Assembly: GCF_024189295.1 (NCBI RefSeq)
Contig: NZ_JAIZEN010000007.1
Span: forward strand, 62,001 to 126,000
DNA: 64,000 nt
Direction of reading: 5' to 3'
DNA from: Halobacillus sp. A1
GTDB lineage: Bacteria; Bacillota; Bacilli; Bacillales; Halobacillaceae
Position 1 is the first letter of the stretch, and every line of letters begins with the position of its first letter. Under the pieces are notes generated by a model, which was not told where the DNA came from, searched no databases, and saw only the letters and a list, made by a program, of their open reading frames with translations. The position numbers and the translations under genes are program-made. Positions 24,546-32,571 of this stretch are shown piece by piece.

Positions 24546-24584
24546 TGGAGTGAATATAATCGTGCATTCACTCCATCTTTCCTT
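24546..24584 (+). terminator. Intra-operon hairpin after the sugar-binding protein gene
   Basis: TGGAGTGAAT pairs perfectly with ATTCACTCCA (10 bp, 10-nt loop), followed by TCTTTCCTTTT. It likely reduces read-through from the binding-protein gene into the permease genes. Confidence 0.7.
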
Positions 24585-24630
24585 TTATAAATAGTCAAAC
24601 TATAAGTTGGATGGAGATAGGTGGGTATTC

Positions 24631-25527
24631 ATGAGCAATTTTAATAAAATGATAAAAAACAGACACCCTTATATGTTCATAGCTCCAGCCGTCCTTTTGC
24701 TGACCGTCTTCAGTCTTATTCCTATCCTGATCGCTTTCGTCATCAGCTTCACAGATTTGAATTTGAAAGGACTGGCAGACTGGTCATCGATTACGTTCAT
24801 CGGAGTTGAGAATTACAAGGATTTGTTTTCAGATAATACGTTCATTAAATCAGTATTTAACACAGCATTTTATGTAGTAATTGGTGTTCCACTTGTCATC
24901 TTTTTTTCATTATCAATCGCTTTAATGCTGAATTATGGGACGAGTAAACTTTTCACGGTGTTCAGGGCCGTGTATTACATGCCTTCCATTACGAATATTA
25001 TTGCGGTGGCTGTAATCTGGGGATACTTATATAACACAGAGTATGGTTTGTTCAACTACTTGCTTTCTCTGCTGACTGTAGATAATATTCCCTGGCTGGA
25101 AGAACCAACAATTGCCAAATTGTCTTTGATTCTGCTGGCTGTCTGGAAAGGAATCGGCATTAATATGATCATTTTCCTGGCGGCACTTCAAGGAATCCCG
25201 CGGTCCTATTATGAAGCGGCTGAAATGGATGGAGCCAATCGTCTACAGGTACTGTTCAACGTCACACTTCCTCTGTTAAGGTACGCAACATTCTTTGTGA
25301 CGATTACGACGTTGATCGGCTGGATGCAATTCTTCGAGGAACCGTTCGTCATGACAGATGGAGGACCTTTGGACGGGACGATTTCAATTGCATTATTCAT
25401 TTATAAAGAAGGGTTCCAGTTCAGTGAATTCGGGTATGCCGCAGCAGGGTCGTTTATCCTGTTCGCCATGATTATTATCGTCACGATGATTCAATTCAAA
25501 CTGAGAAAATCAGACACCGAATATTAA
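24631..25527 (+). CDS. CUT1 sugar ABC transporter permease (MalF/MsmF-like)
   Basis: Membrane channel subunit of about 298 aa. An in-frame TTG at 24607 exists, but AGGTGG (24619-24624) sits 6 nt before ATG 24631, which is chosen. Six helices are expected. The first (YMFIAPAVLLLTVFSLIPILIAFVISFTD) is typical of MsmF/MalF permeases. The EAA loop for ATPase docking is visible as YYEAAEMDGANRLQVLFNVTLPLL. It pairs with the permease that follows after 16 bp. No ATPase gene is in the operon. Confidence 0.92.
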   Translation: MSNFNKMIKNRHPYMFIAPAVLLLTVFSLIPILIAFVISFTDLNLKGLADWSSITFIGVENYKDLFSDNTFIKSVFNTAFYVVIGVPLVIFFSLSIALMLNYGTSKLFTVFRAVYYMPSITNIIAVAVIWGYLYNTEYGLFNYLLSLLTVDNIPWLEEPTIAKLSLILLAVWKGIGINMIIFLAALQGIPRSYYEAAEMDGANRLQVLFNVTLPLLRYATFFVTITTLIGWMQFFEEPFVMTDGGPLDGTISIALFIYKEGFQFSEFGYAAAGSFILFAMIIIVTMIQFKLRKSDTEY

Positions 25528-25543
25528 GGAAGGAGGGCACACG

Positions 25544-26371
25544 ATGGCAATTAAGAAGAAAAGTAAGGCAGGAAATTACCTTGTGATCACTTTAATGCTT
25601 CTTGGAGGGATAGCCGTATCCATTCCTTTTATTTGGATGATATCGAGCTCTTTTAAACCGGAGAGTGAAGTACTGGCCATTCCGCCGACGATTTTTCCGG
25701 AAAATCCGACACTTGATAATTATATTAATTTATTTACGAATATGAACTTTACCGTATACTTGCGGAATACGTTGATCATCGTCTTCTTCTCGTTCATCGG
25801 TCTGTTGTTTAACGCGATGGCAGGCTATGGTTTTGCCAAATATGAGTTCAAAGGCAGAGAGAAAGTCTTTTACCTTGTATTGGCGACGATGATGATACCA
25901 GGTCAGGTAACGATGATTCCGGTATATTTGCTGCTCAATGAAATGGGACTGACCAATACGATGACCGGGATCATCCTGCCAGGACTCGCTGTCGCCTTCA
26001 GTATTTTCTTATTCAGGCAATTCATGACTACAATTCCTAATGATTTGATTGAAGCAGCTCGGCTTGATGGAGCAGGAGAATTCTATATATTCTTTAGATT
26101 AGTTATGCCGATTGCGAAACCGATATTTGCCGTCCAGGGTATTTTAACGTTCATTGCCGGCTGGAACAGCTTCCTGTGGCCATTGATCATCGCGAATGAT
26201 GAAAGTCTCTATACGTTATCTGTCGGACTTTCCTTGCTCCAGGGTCAATATGCCAACAACTTCGCTTTGCAGATGGCGGGTGCTGCCTTCATGGTTGTGC
26301 CGATTATCATCATTTTTTCTTTTTTCCAAAAGTACATTGTCGAAGGCTTTACCATGTCAGGGATCAAATGA
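25544..26371 (+). CDS. CUT1 sugar ABC transporter permease (MalG/MsmG-like)
   Basis: Second channel subunit, 275 aa, starting at ATG 25544 behind AAGGAGGGC. It has the MalG-type opening helix with PFIWMISSSFKPESE, a YLRNTLIIV segment, the EAA loop LIEAARLDGAGEFYIFFRLVMPIAKP and the C-terminal FFQKYIVEGFTMSGIK, the usual end of CUT1 permeases. It is complete and of normal length. It is followed after about 45 bp by the LacI regulator. The ATPase must come from elsewhere, probably an MsmX-type shared subunit. Confidence 0.92.
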   Translation: MAIKKKSKAGNYLVITLMLLGGIAVSIPFIWMISSSFKPESEVLAIPPTIFPENPTLDNYINLFTNMNFTVYLRNTLIIVFFSFIGLLFNAMAGYGFAKYEFKGREKVFYLVLATMMIPGQVTMIPVYLLLNEMGLTNTMTGIILPGLAVAFSIFLFRQFMTTIPNDLIEAARLDGAGEFYIFFRLVMPIAKPIFAVQGILTFIAGWNSFLWPLIIANDESLYTLSVGLSLLQGQYANNFALQMAGAAFMVVPIIIIFSFFQKYIVEGFTMSGIK

Positions 26372-26416
26372 TTTAGTACAATAGAAGTTAGTATTCAATA
26401 AGAGAGGAGGGCAGGA

Positions 26417-27400
26417 ATGACGACAATCAAAGATGTGGCAAAAAGAGCTGGAGTAGCAGTATCGACAGCTTCCTACGCCTTGAACGGAATTAACAAAGTC
26501 AGTGCAGCGACAGTGGAAAAAGTGACTAAAGCAGCGGCAGAACTCAACTATAAAAAGAGCGGCTTCGCTTCTGATTTGAAAAGGTCAAAAACGAACACAA
26601 TCGCTCTCATTTTAAGCGATTTATCTGGTCCTTATTTCTCAGAATTAATCAAAGGCGTCCAGGAAGTCACCGCTTCAAACGGCTTTGATTTGATCGCCTG
26701 CAGTTCTGTCGGCGGTGATAAATCCACTGCTTCAAAGTTTTTAAAAGAGAAAAGGGTCGATGGAGCCATCGTTCTTGCCCACAATATTAGTACAGATTTA
26801 ATCAACTCATCCGCAAGAAAAGACTTTCCCATCATCGTGCTCGACCGGGATGCAGATAATCCGAATGTCGTCCACGTAGAAGTTGATAACAGGAAAGGAG
26901 CGTATGAAGCTACAGAATATATGATTCAAAAAGGACACAGCTCCATTGCCTACGTCAGCGGACCGATGAATTCTCATGATAATGAAGAAAGATTTCAAGG
27001 ATATTTGAGCGCACTGGAACATAACAACCTTTCTTACCAATCACGCTGGAAAATCAGCGGAGATTTCACACGAGAAGGCGGCTATCGTGCCACCAAAATG
27101 CTTTTGGCTCAGCAGAATATGCCTGAAGCTGTCTTTTACGCCAACGACGAAATGGCTATCGGAGGACTGCAGGCTTTTTCAGAGAAGAAGGTACGGGTAC
27201 CTGAAGACATTTCGATGGTAGGCTTTGACGATATTCAATTGTCTGCATACGTACAGCCGCCGCTAACTACGGTAAGACAGCCAAAATATGAAGCGGGCGC
27301 CCTGGCTGTTCATCTTATTTTTCAAATGTTAGACGGAGAAGATGTAGATCGTACGTATAATCTGGGCACGGAGTTTGTTGAGAGGCTGTCAGTTAAATAA
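26417..27400 (+). CDS. LacI-family repressor of the beta-glucoside locus
   Basis: A 327-aa cytosolic transcription factor starting at ATG 26417 behind GAGAGGAGGGC. The N-terminal helix-turn-helix is TTIKDVAKRAGVAVSTASYALN (recognition helix VSTASYALN), followed by the hinge helix KVTKAAAELNYK. The periplasmic-binding-like core (IALILSDLSGPYFSELIKG..., GFDDIQLSAYVQPPLTTVRQP) binds the inducer. As last gene of the CUT1 operon it is the natural candidate to bind the two GAAACGTTTC operators at 23.1 and 23.26 kb, forming a feedback loop. The assignment to these operators is inference from proximity. Confidence 0.9.
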   Translation: MTTIKDVAKRAGVAVSTASYALNGINKVSAATVEKVTKAAAELNYKKSGFASDLKRSKTNTIALILSDLSGPYFSELIKGVQEVTASNGFDLIACSSVGGDKSTASKFLKEKRVDGAIVLAHNISTDLINSSARKDFPIIVLDRDADNPNVVHVEVDNRKGAYEATEYMIQKGHSSIAYVSGPMNSHDNEERFQGYLSALEHNNLSYQSRWKISGDFTREGGYRATKMLLAQQNMPEAVFYANDEMAIGGLQAFSEKKVRVPEDISMVGFDDIQLSAYVQPPLTTVRQPKYEAGALAVHLIFQMLDGEDVDRTYNLGTEFVERLSVK

Positions 27401-27512
27401 GTTATGTTCTTTCGTTACTTGGCGGGCTAGGAAACGAATCTGAATCCTGGAGCACCTTTCTCTTTTCACAGGAACGTAACTGTGCTGTTATAAACTTAAT
27501 AGATGACGTGAG

Positions 27513-27546
27513 GTGATTGCATAAATAATTGCGGTCACTTTTTTTT
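27513..27546 (+). terminator. Rho-independent terminator of the beta-glucoside operon
   Basis: GTGATTGC pairs with GCGGTCAC (two G-T wobbles) and is followed by eight T. Confidence 0.8.
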
Positions 27547-27643
27547 ATTTATTCGATGACCTATCGAAATGATTGGTCATCGGATGGACCGGGAACACTT
27601 CCAATGGCACCATTTAAATCCTACGTAATGGAGGACGATTATA

Positions 27644-28414
27644 ATGACAAAATATACAGTTGTCACAGGAGCAAGTTCGGGTATCGGATATGAAACAGCA
27701 TTAGCTTTTGCTTCACGAGGCAAAAACTTGATCATTACAGCAAGAAGAGAAGAAAAACTGTCAGAGTTGAAAACAGAAATCCAACAGCACAATGAGGGTG
27801 TCGATGTCATCATCAAAGTGGCTGACTTAGCTGAAACGGAAAACGCCTACAGCTTTTATGAAGACTTGAAAGACTATGACATAGAAACGTGGATCAATAA
27901 CGCCGGGTTCGGAAATTTCGATCCTGTCAGCGACCACGACTTGTCAAAAATAACAAAAATGCTTCGCTTGAATAACGAAACACTTACAATTCTATCGTCT
28001 CTGTATGTCCGTGATTATGAAAATAAGGAAGGCACCCAATTAATCAACGTGTCCTCTGGCGGAGGGTACACGATTGTCCGGGATGCCGTCACGTATTGCG
28101 CGACGAAATTTTTCGTAAGCGCCTTTACTGAAGGACTTGATCAGGAACTGACCGGCAAAGGATCCTCTATGCGAGCAAAAGTTTTAGCTCCAGCTGCGAC
28201 AGAAACTGAATTTCTTAACCGTTCAATGGACAATGATGACATTCAATACAAAGGGAACATCCCTAAATACCATACAGCGAAAGAAATGGCGCAATTCATG
28301 CTGGAGCTGTATGATAGTCAAAAAACGGTAGGGATAGTTAATGGTGAATCGTATGACTTTGAGTTGAGGGATCCGATTTACCCTTATGCTTCACTTTCAT
28401 CTGAAGGTAAGTGA
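27644..28414 (+). CDS. Short-chain dehydrogenase/reductase
   Basis: A 256-aa cytosolic SDR starting at ATG 27644 behind ATGGAGGACG. Cofactor motif TGASSGIGYE; Arg in ITARREEKL typical of NADP-preferring members; NNAGFG motif; catalytic Ser in INVSSGGGYT; active-site Tyr/Lys in VTYCATKFF. The family is very broad (DltE/YqjQ-like short forms) and the substrate cannot be read from sequence. It is a single-gene unit between the sugar operon and the pcp gene. It is only distantly similar to the SDR at 15596. Confidence 0.9.
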   Translation: MTKYTVVTGASSGIGYETALAFASRGKNLIITARREEKLSELKTEIQQHNEGVDVIIKVADLAETENAYSFYEDLKDYDIETWINNAGFGNFDPVSDHDLSKITKMLRLNNETLTILSSLYVRDYENKEGTQLINVSSGGGYTIVRDAVTYCATKFFVSAFTEGLDQELTGKGSSMRAKVLAPAATETEFLNRSMDNDDIQYKGNIPKYHTAKEMAQFMLELYDSQKTVGIVNGESYDFELRDPIYPYASLSSEGK

Positions 28415-28596
28415 TGTAATGGAGGGTGAAGCCTTTGGGGTTCTTTCTTTTGTAAAAAGTTATTTTCATAAAGTATAAAAGGGGCCAAGTGGCTGATAGT
28501 ATTACATTCAACGTAAATCAGTTATGTACATTGCCAGGCGTATAGATTTATGAATAGCATCAAGCCATAAAGATTAAAGATAGCCTAATAGATTGA

Positions 28597-28639
28597 AAGC
28601 CCAGGACTCTCTTTTAAAGAAAGGGAGCTTGGGCATTTT
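28597..28639. terminator. Terminator between the SDR and pcp genes (convergent)
   Basis: AGCCCA..CTC.CTTT pairs with AAAG.GAG..TGGGC; T runs occur on the + strand side (CATTTTT), and the gene pair is convergent, so it may serve both. Confidence 0.7.
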
Positions 28640-28651
28640 TAATGAATCAAC

Positions 28652-29248
28652 TCATATTTCTTCAAGAATGATTCTAGTCGCTTTCAATAAATCGTCTAAT
28701 GACCACGAAGGCAATGAAGGCCTTGATACTGCCAGATCGTGATGGGCGGGCATGTGGATGAAACCTGAGGGGATTTCGAGTTTATGAAGTTTTATAAAGT
28801 GTGCAGCCTGATACATCACTTGATTGCATACATACGTGCCGGCTGTATTTGATATCGAAGTGGGAATAGAGTGATGCTGCAGGGATTGGGTTATTTTTCT
28901 GATAGGCAGTGTTGAGAAATATGCATCGGGTCCCTCTGCGATGATCTTCTTGTCTGTATATTGATTTCCTTCATTATCCTGATCGCCATCCATACAGTTG
29001 ATGGCTATTCTCTCCGGAGTAATTCGATTTCTACCTGCTGCTAACCCGAGCAAAACTACGGCATCAGGATTATATTCGTTCAGATAATCAGTCAGTACTG
29101 TACCTGCTTGTTGAAAATCAACGGGGAGAACTTTACCGATGATTGTCTTTCCATCGACAGTTTCTCTGTTTATGGTTTTAACTATATGTTCGGTTGGGTT
29201 TGAATCCATCTCTGAAAATGGTTCAAATCCTGTGAGTAGAATGTTCAT
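28652..29248 (-). CDS. pcp: Pyrrolidone-carboxylate peptidase
   Basis: A cytosolic cysteine peptidase of family C15, about 198 aa, that removes N-terminal pyroglutamate from peptides. The frame extends to GTG 29260, but that codon overlaps the AGGAG site; ATG 29248 fits best and gives the conserved start MNILLTGFEPF. The catalytic triad is visible: Glu in RITPERIAIN, Cys in SNTAGTYVCNQVMY and His in SGFIHMPAH. Length is slightly short of the usual 200-215 aa but complete. It is a single-gene unit. Confidence 0.93.
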   Translation of the reverse strand: MNILLTGFEPFSEMDSNPTEHIVKTINRETVDGKTIIGKVLPVDFQQAGTVLTDYLNEYNPDAVVLLGLAAGRNRITPERIAINCMDGDQDNEGNQYTDKKIIAEGPDAYFSTLPIRKITQSLQHHSIPTSISNTAGTYVCNQVMYQAAHFIKLHKLEIPSGFIHMPAHHDLAVSRPSLPSWSLDDLLKATRIILEEI

Positions 29249-29435
29249 GAAAAATTTCACTCCTGAAGCTGTTTATTTTAATCGAATTTCTCAAGCTGTC
29301 CAGTTTATTAAAGAATATCAAATACCGTCTCATCAGCAAAGTGAGGGCGAGACAGTTACTCCTCGTACATAACCTGCAATAAAGAGGCGTATACATAGCG
29401 TATTGAGTCCAATATTTAATAAAAAGGATGGTTTA

Positions 29436-30224
29436 ATGAAGTGTCCTATATGTGAAAACACACAGACGTCAGGAACATTCTGCGGACAATGCGGAGCTGA
29501 ATTGCGAGAGGATACGTCCACCAATCCAGCGAGCAATTCACCCGCTATCACACCTGATTTACAGGCCCCTGCTGCTTCTACTTCTAATTCTGAGTGGATG
29601 AATAAGGTGGAGGATTTTTGGAATTATTCTCAAAGTTTGCTAAAGCAGCCTTTAGAAGCCTTTAGATCAACAGAATCAGCGTTCACTCAAGGAATCATAA
29701 CCCTGCTTCTTTATATGATAACTTTTACTCTAAGCTTATACTTTTTGGCGAGTTCTTTGATGAAGCAGTTAAACACTTTCTGGATGGAAACAGAGCCTCT
29801 GCCTTTCTTTGAAGTCAGTTCGAAGCTGTTTCTTTTCACATTTATTGGCATAATCATAAGTATACTGTCTCTTGTTATAGTCGCAAATGCTATGAAGCTT
29901 GATTTGAGCATTAAAGCAATAATCGCCCAGTATGGAGCGATAACTACGCCATTTTTGGCATTGAATGTACTGACGTTATTATTTTCTTTAAGCGGAACCG
30001 TTTCGGTCACTTTACTTCTGTTAGGGATTTCTTGTTTTTATGTATTACTTATGGTGCCCGTCCTGATCATTTATCATCATGGGATTACAGGTGAGAGTGG
30101 AGCTCCTGTATTTTATTGGAGTGTCGGCACAAGCATTCTCATCCTTTTGTTGTCTTACTTGTTCTGGAAATGGATACTGATCGAAAGGCTTGGTGAACTT
30201 GGGCCGCTCTTGGGTATCTTTTAA
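29436..30224 (+). CDS. Zinc-ribbon membrane protein (Yip1-like)
   Basis: A 262-aa membrane protein. An in-frame ATG at 29403 exists, but AAAGGATGG lies 6 nt upstream of ATG 29436, which is chosen. The first residues form a zinc ribbon (MKCPICENTQTSGTFCGQCG), followed by a Ser/Pro/Ala linker, an amphipathic stretch (WMNKVEDFWNYSQSLLKQP) and about five membrane helices in the C-terminal two thirds. Such zinc-ribbon plus Yip1/DUF-type membrane domains are common in Bacillaceae and of unknown function. Nearby genes give no hint. Confidence 0.75.
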   Translation: MKCPICENTQTSGTFCGQCGAELREDTSTNPASNSPAITPDLQAPAASTSNSEWMNKVEDFWNYSQSLLKQPLEAFRSTESAFTQGIITLLLYMITFTLSLYFLASSLMKQLNTFWMETEPLPFFEVSSKLFLFTFIGIIISILSLVIVANAMKLDLSIKAIIAQYGAITTPFLALNVLTLLFSLSGTVSVTLLLLGISCFYVLLMVPVLIIYHHGITGESGAPVFYWSVGTSILILLLSYLFWKWILIERLGELGPLLGIF

Positions 30225-30242
30225 TAAAAATGCACTGTTAAA

Positions 30243-30520
30243 TTTCCTTGTTAATATTCATTTTAAGCTCCCTTTAGTGGAAGACTCAGGTTCGAGATGT
30301 TTGGACTGTTTCCGTTATGTTTAACAGAAGTAAGAGATCCGGGAAATCACTCCCTTTCCGTGGGAGCGCAGTGAGCCTCCTCGAGCTTCGCTCTCCGGGG
30401 TCTCACCAAGCACTCTTTTCCCACAGGAGTCTCGCGATTTCCCGGAGCTCTTTACGATGATTAGCAGCACGGAAACGCCTTTGATATAACATTATAATCT
30501 ACGAACCGAGAAGAGCCTCT
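30243..30520. repeat. MITE-like intergenic repeat, copy D (well conserved)
   Basis: The left 50 bp (TTCCTTGTTAATATTCAT, then AGCTCCCTTTAGTGGAAGAC, then TCAGGTTCGAGAT) are nearly identical to copy B. The core holds GGGAAATCACTCCCTTTCCG, GTGAGCCTCCTCGAGCTTCG, GGGGTCTCACC and CCACAGGAGTCTCGCGATTTCCC, as in copy C. It lies directly after the zinc-ribbon gene. Confidence 0.8.
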
Positions 30521-30785
30521 CTCCTTAACTAATAAATCTAAACGCTGAAGGTTATTACCACCCATGTCCAAGTTGTTTACGGCACCGCCTTAGCATGAAA
30601 ATACGAACATTAATGTCAAATACTGATGGTGCGTAAAAAAGGTCTCTCGTTAAATAACTTGAGGTAGAACACAATATCTTCATTTCACAGGAATCGGGAA
30701 GAAGCTCTTTTTTTATGTGAGGGTTCGTTTCTCCCCTTCATCGAATGGGGTTATTGGGAAGCTTTAGAGACTCCTACCTTTTAAA

Positions 30786-30925
30786 AGCGGAAGCGCTTCG
30801 TTCAGTGGCGTATGGACTGGACTGAGCTGTCGGAGATAAAGGAAACACGAAGAACGGAGTGATTCGATGTTGACTTATCGTACAGAAGTGAAGGAAGTCT
30901 CAGTAGCCGCTAAGCGCTGGAGCTA
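30786..30925 (+). other. Nested stem-loop element (possible structured RNA or repeat)
   Basis: About 130 nt fold into one long nested hairpin by eye: AGCGCTT (30792) with AAGCGCT (30912); AGTGGC (30804) with GCCGCT (30906); ACTGAG (30821) with CTCAGT (30899); CTGT (30827) with ACAG (30882); GATAA (30835) with TTATC (30875); CGAA (30848) with TTCG (30863). It contains no ORF. I believe related sequences (with a GGCGTATGGACTGGA block) recur in Bacillaceae genomes, but this is from memory. It has no visible promoter or terminator of its own. Confidence 0.6.
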
Positions 30926-30984
30926 GATAGCCCCCATAAGGTTTATAAACGGATTCACGGCCTGGACTACTATAATTGTAAAAG

Positions 30985-31160
30985 GTGGGAGAAGGATGTA
31001 GGCGAGATCCCACAGGGCTGCAAGCCCGAGGAAGCTTGCCACTTCCCCCACAGGAAAGCGAGTAGCTTCCCAACCACACCAGACTCTTATTACAGCCACG
31101 AACCCTGGCTATCTCGAAACTGAGTCTTAAAGTATCCTGCCCAACAGTTGAATAAATTTT
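30985..31160. repeat. MITE-like intergenic repeat, copy E (inverted core)
   Basis: The core reads in reverse orientation to copies B-D: GAGATCCCACAGGGCTGCAA, GAGGAAGCTTGCCACTTCCC, CCACAGGAAAGCGAG. The right end TATCTCGAAACTGAGTCTTA...GTATCCTGCC...GTTGAA matches the right end of copy B. Because the ends are inverted repeats, either orientation keeps the same termini. Confidence 0.7.
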
Positions 31161-31261
31161 TATACTGAACTAATAATTTTATTAAGCTGATCACCCTTGA
31201 AATGGCTCGCATACTTAATGCAGGACAAGTCTAATGAACTCGTAATATTGGAAGGGGTGAA

Positions 31262-31448
31262 TTGGAAAATTTTTATATAAAGTGTTATTATAAGTACTAT
31301 AGGCATGCTCTTCTTTTGTAAAATGTGAAGAAATGCTTATAGCCGTAAATTGAATATCTACTTGGAAATATAGAGTCAGCTCATAAAAGTGAGCTTTCAG
31401 ACAGGCAATGGAACGGGACGCTTTCGGGTAATGAGGGGCGTCTTTTTT
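31262..31448 (+). other. Putative leader or small RNA with terminator
   Basis: A promoter-like pair (TTGGAA at 31262 and TATTAT 18 bp further on) is followed by about 130 nt without ORF, a GCTCA..TGAGC hairpin (31378-31393) and a terminator-like stem (GACGCTTT with GGGGCGTC, about 31417-31442) plus TTTTTT. The start codon of the gene at 31511 lies about 65 nt after the T run, so this could be an attenuator leader or an independent small RNA. The exact ends are uncertain. Confidence 0.4.
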
Positions 31449-31510
31449 CATGCTTTTAAATAAGGTAATCGTCGCTTGGTAAGGTCTCGTTTAAAGTGAG
31501 GAGGCATTGT

Positions 31511-32245
31511 ATGAAGCAAATATATGCATTTGAGACAAAAGAAGAGTACGGAAGGTATCAAGAGGTGATTGAAAGATTCAATAAAAAATTGGAAAACTAC
31601 CAGCGACTGTTGGAAGACAATTATCCATTAACTACTTTGCCAAAAGGAGTAGTGTGGACATCCGAAGAATTAGCTACCACGCTGTTTTCCGACTTTCCTA
31701 TACCCGCTTATACAGATGGAGATGTAATTTACATTTCCCCGGATTTAGAAGCTTGGAGAAAACTGTTGATTAGACAAGTTGATGCTTATGATATCCCAGA
31801 AATTAAAGAGTTTTATGAAAATTGTTCAGAGGACTATCTATTTACGATATTGGCACATGAATTGACTCATTATTCTGGTGCGTTCAGTAAAGAAGATAAT
31901 AATTGGTTCGAAGAAGGAATGTGCGACTATTTATCAAGAAAACTTGTTTTAGAGGAAAGAGAGTTTAAGGAGATCACGAATATTGAGCTCGTACTCGTTG
32001 AAGTTCATAAGGAACGATATGGAGGTCACTCTTTAGAGGATTTCGGCAGACCTTCTGATCAAGGGACAATCTTAATCAATCGGATGTTCGATTTTTGGCG
32101 CAGTTATCTTGCCGTGGAATTTTTGGTTGAAGTGAGGGCAAGTAACGACGTGGAAATGATTCTGAATGAATACAAGAATTGGGATCGTGAAGGCAGGGTC
32201 ATTCCGTTGACTGAGCATTTTGAAATGGAAGATTTCTTTAATTAA
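31511..32245 (+). CDS. Putative zinc metallopeptidase (HExxH, peptidase MA-like), 244 aa
   Basis: A cytosolic protein; the ATG at 31511 is chosen over upstream TTG/ATG codons because GTGAGGAGG lies 7 nt before it. The motif HELTH at about residue 118, followed 13 residues later by WFEEGMCDYL, matches the gluzincin pattern HExxH...E with the typical W.xEG.A.Y-like box, so a zinc-dependent peptidase is likely. No signal peptide or membrane helix is visible, which is unusual for secreted peptidases of this type. The N-terminal part (residues 1-100) is not recognised. It may be preceded by a regulated leader (31262-31448). Substrate unknown. Confidence 0.7.
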   Translation: MKQIYAFETKEEYGRYQEVIERFNKKLENYQRLLEDNYPLTTLPKGVVWTSEELATTLFSDFPIPAYTDGDVIYISPDLEAWRKLLIRQVDAYDIPEIKEFYENCSEDYLFTILAHELTHYSGAFSKEDNNWFEEGMCDYLSRKLVLEEREFKEITNIELVLVEVHKERYGGHSLEDFGRPSDQGTILINRMFDFWRSYLAVEFLVEVRASNDVEMILNEYKNWDREGRVIPLTEHFEMEDFFN

Positions 32246-32571
32246 CGGCATGTTTGTTTTTGTGAAATTGTGTAGCTATAGAAAACTTGAAAGCAGTATA
32301 AGAAATCACTCGTAAAAATCGCTCTTATTCGTTTTTGTTAAGTTTAGCAGCTTACTAACGAATGGGGTGATTATTTTGAGCATCTATCTTTCAAAAAAGA
32401 TTAAATAACTGATTCCGCTTAGACCTGGCACAGGAGAATAATCAAAACGGGGTAGTGAGGCGTGCGACCAAAATCACAGAAAATGTTACTAAAATGTAAG
32501 GTTATGTAATCGCAAAAAAAGGAATAGATGAGTACTATGAAAATATTTAAAAAGAGACGAGGTAATCGATC
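32246..32571. other. Gene-free stretch upstream of the sugar-nucleotide cluster
   Basis: About 325 bp of AT-rich DNA with no supportable ORF; a possible 10-codon frame after GGGGTGATT at 32363 is too short to support. It should contain the promoter of the seven-gene cluster, but no clear -35/-10 pair was found. Confidence 0.45.

Noticed and set aside
29139-29372. 77-codon ORF upstream of pcp on the plus strand
   Set aside because: Overlaps the pcp start antisense, no ribosome binding site, no protein features.
31395-31448. T-box riboswitch
   Set aside because: Only TGGAAC of the T-box core is present, no specifier stem could be drawn, and the downstream gene is not an amino-acid or tRNA-synthetase gene.
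31215-31451. 78-codon ORF on the minus strand
   Set aside because: No ribosome binding site and it crosses the plus-strand terminator-like stem; the translation resembles no protein family.
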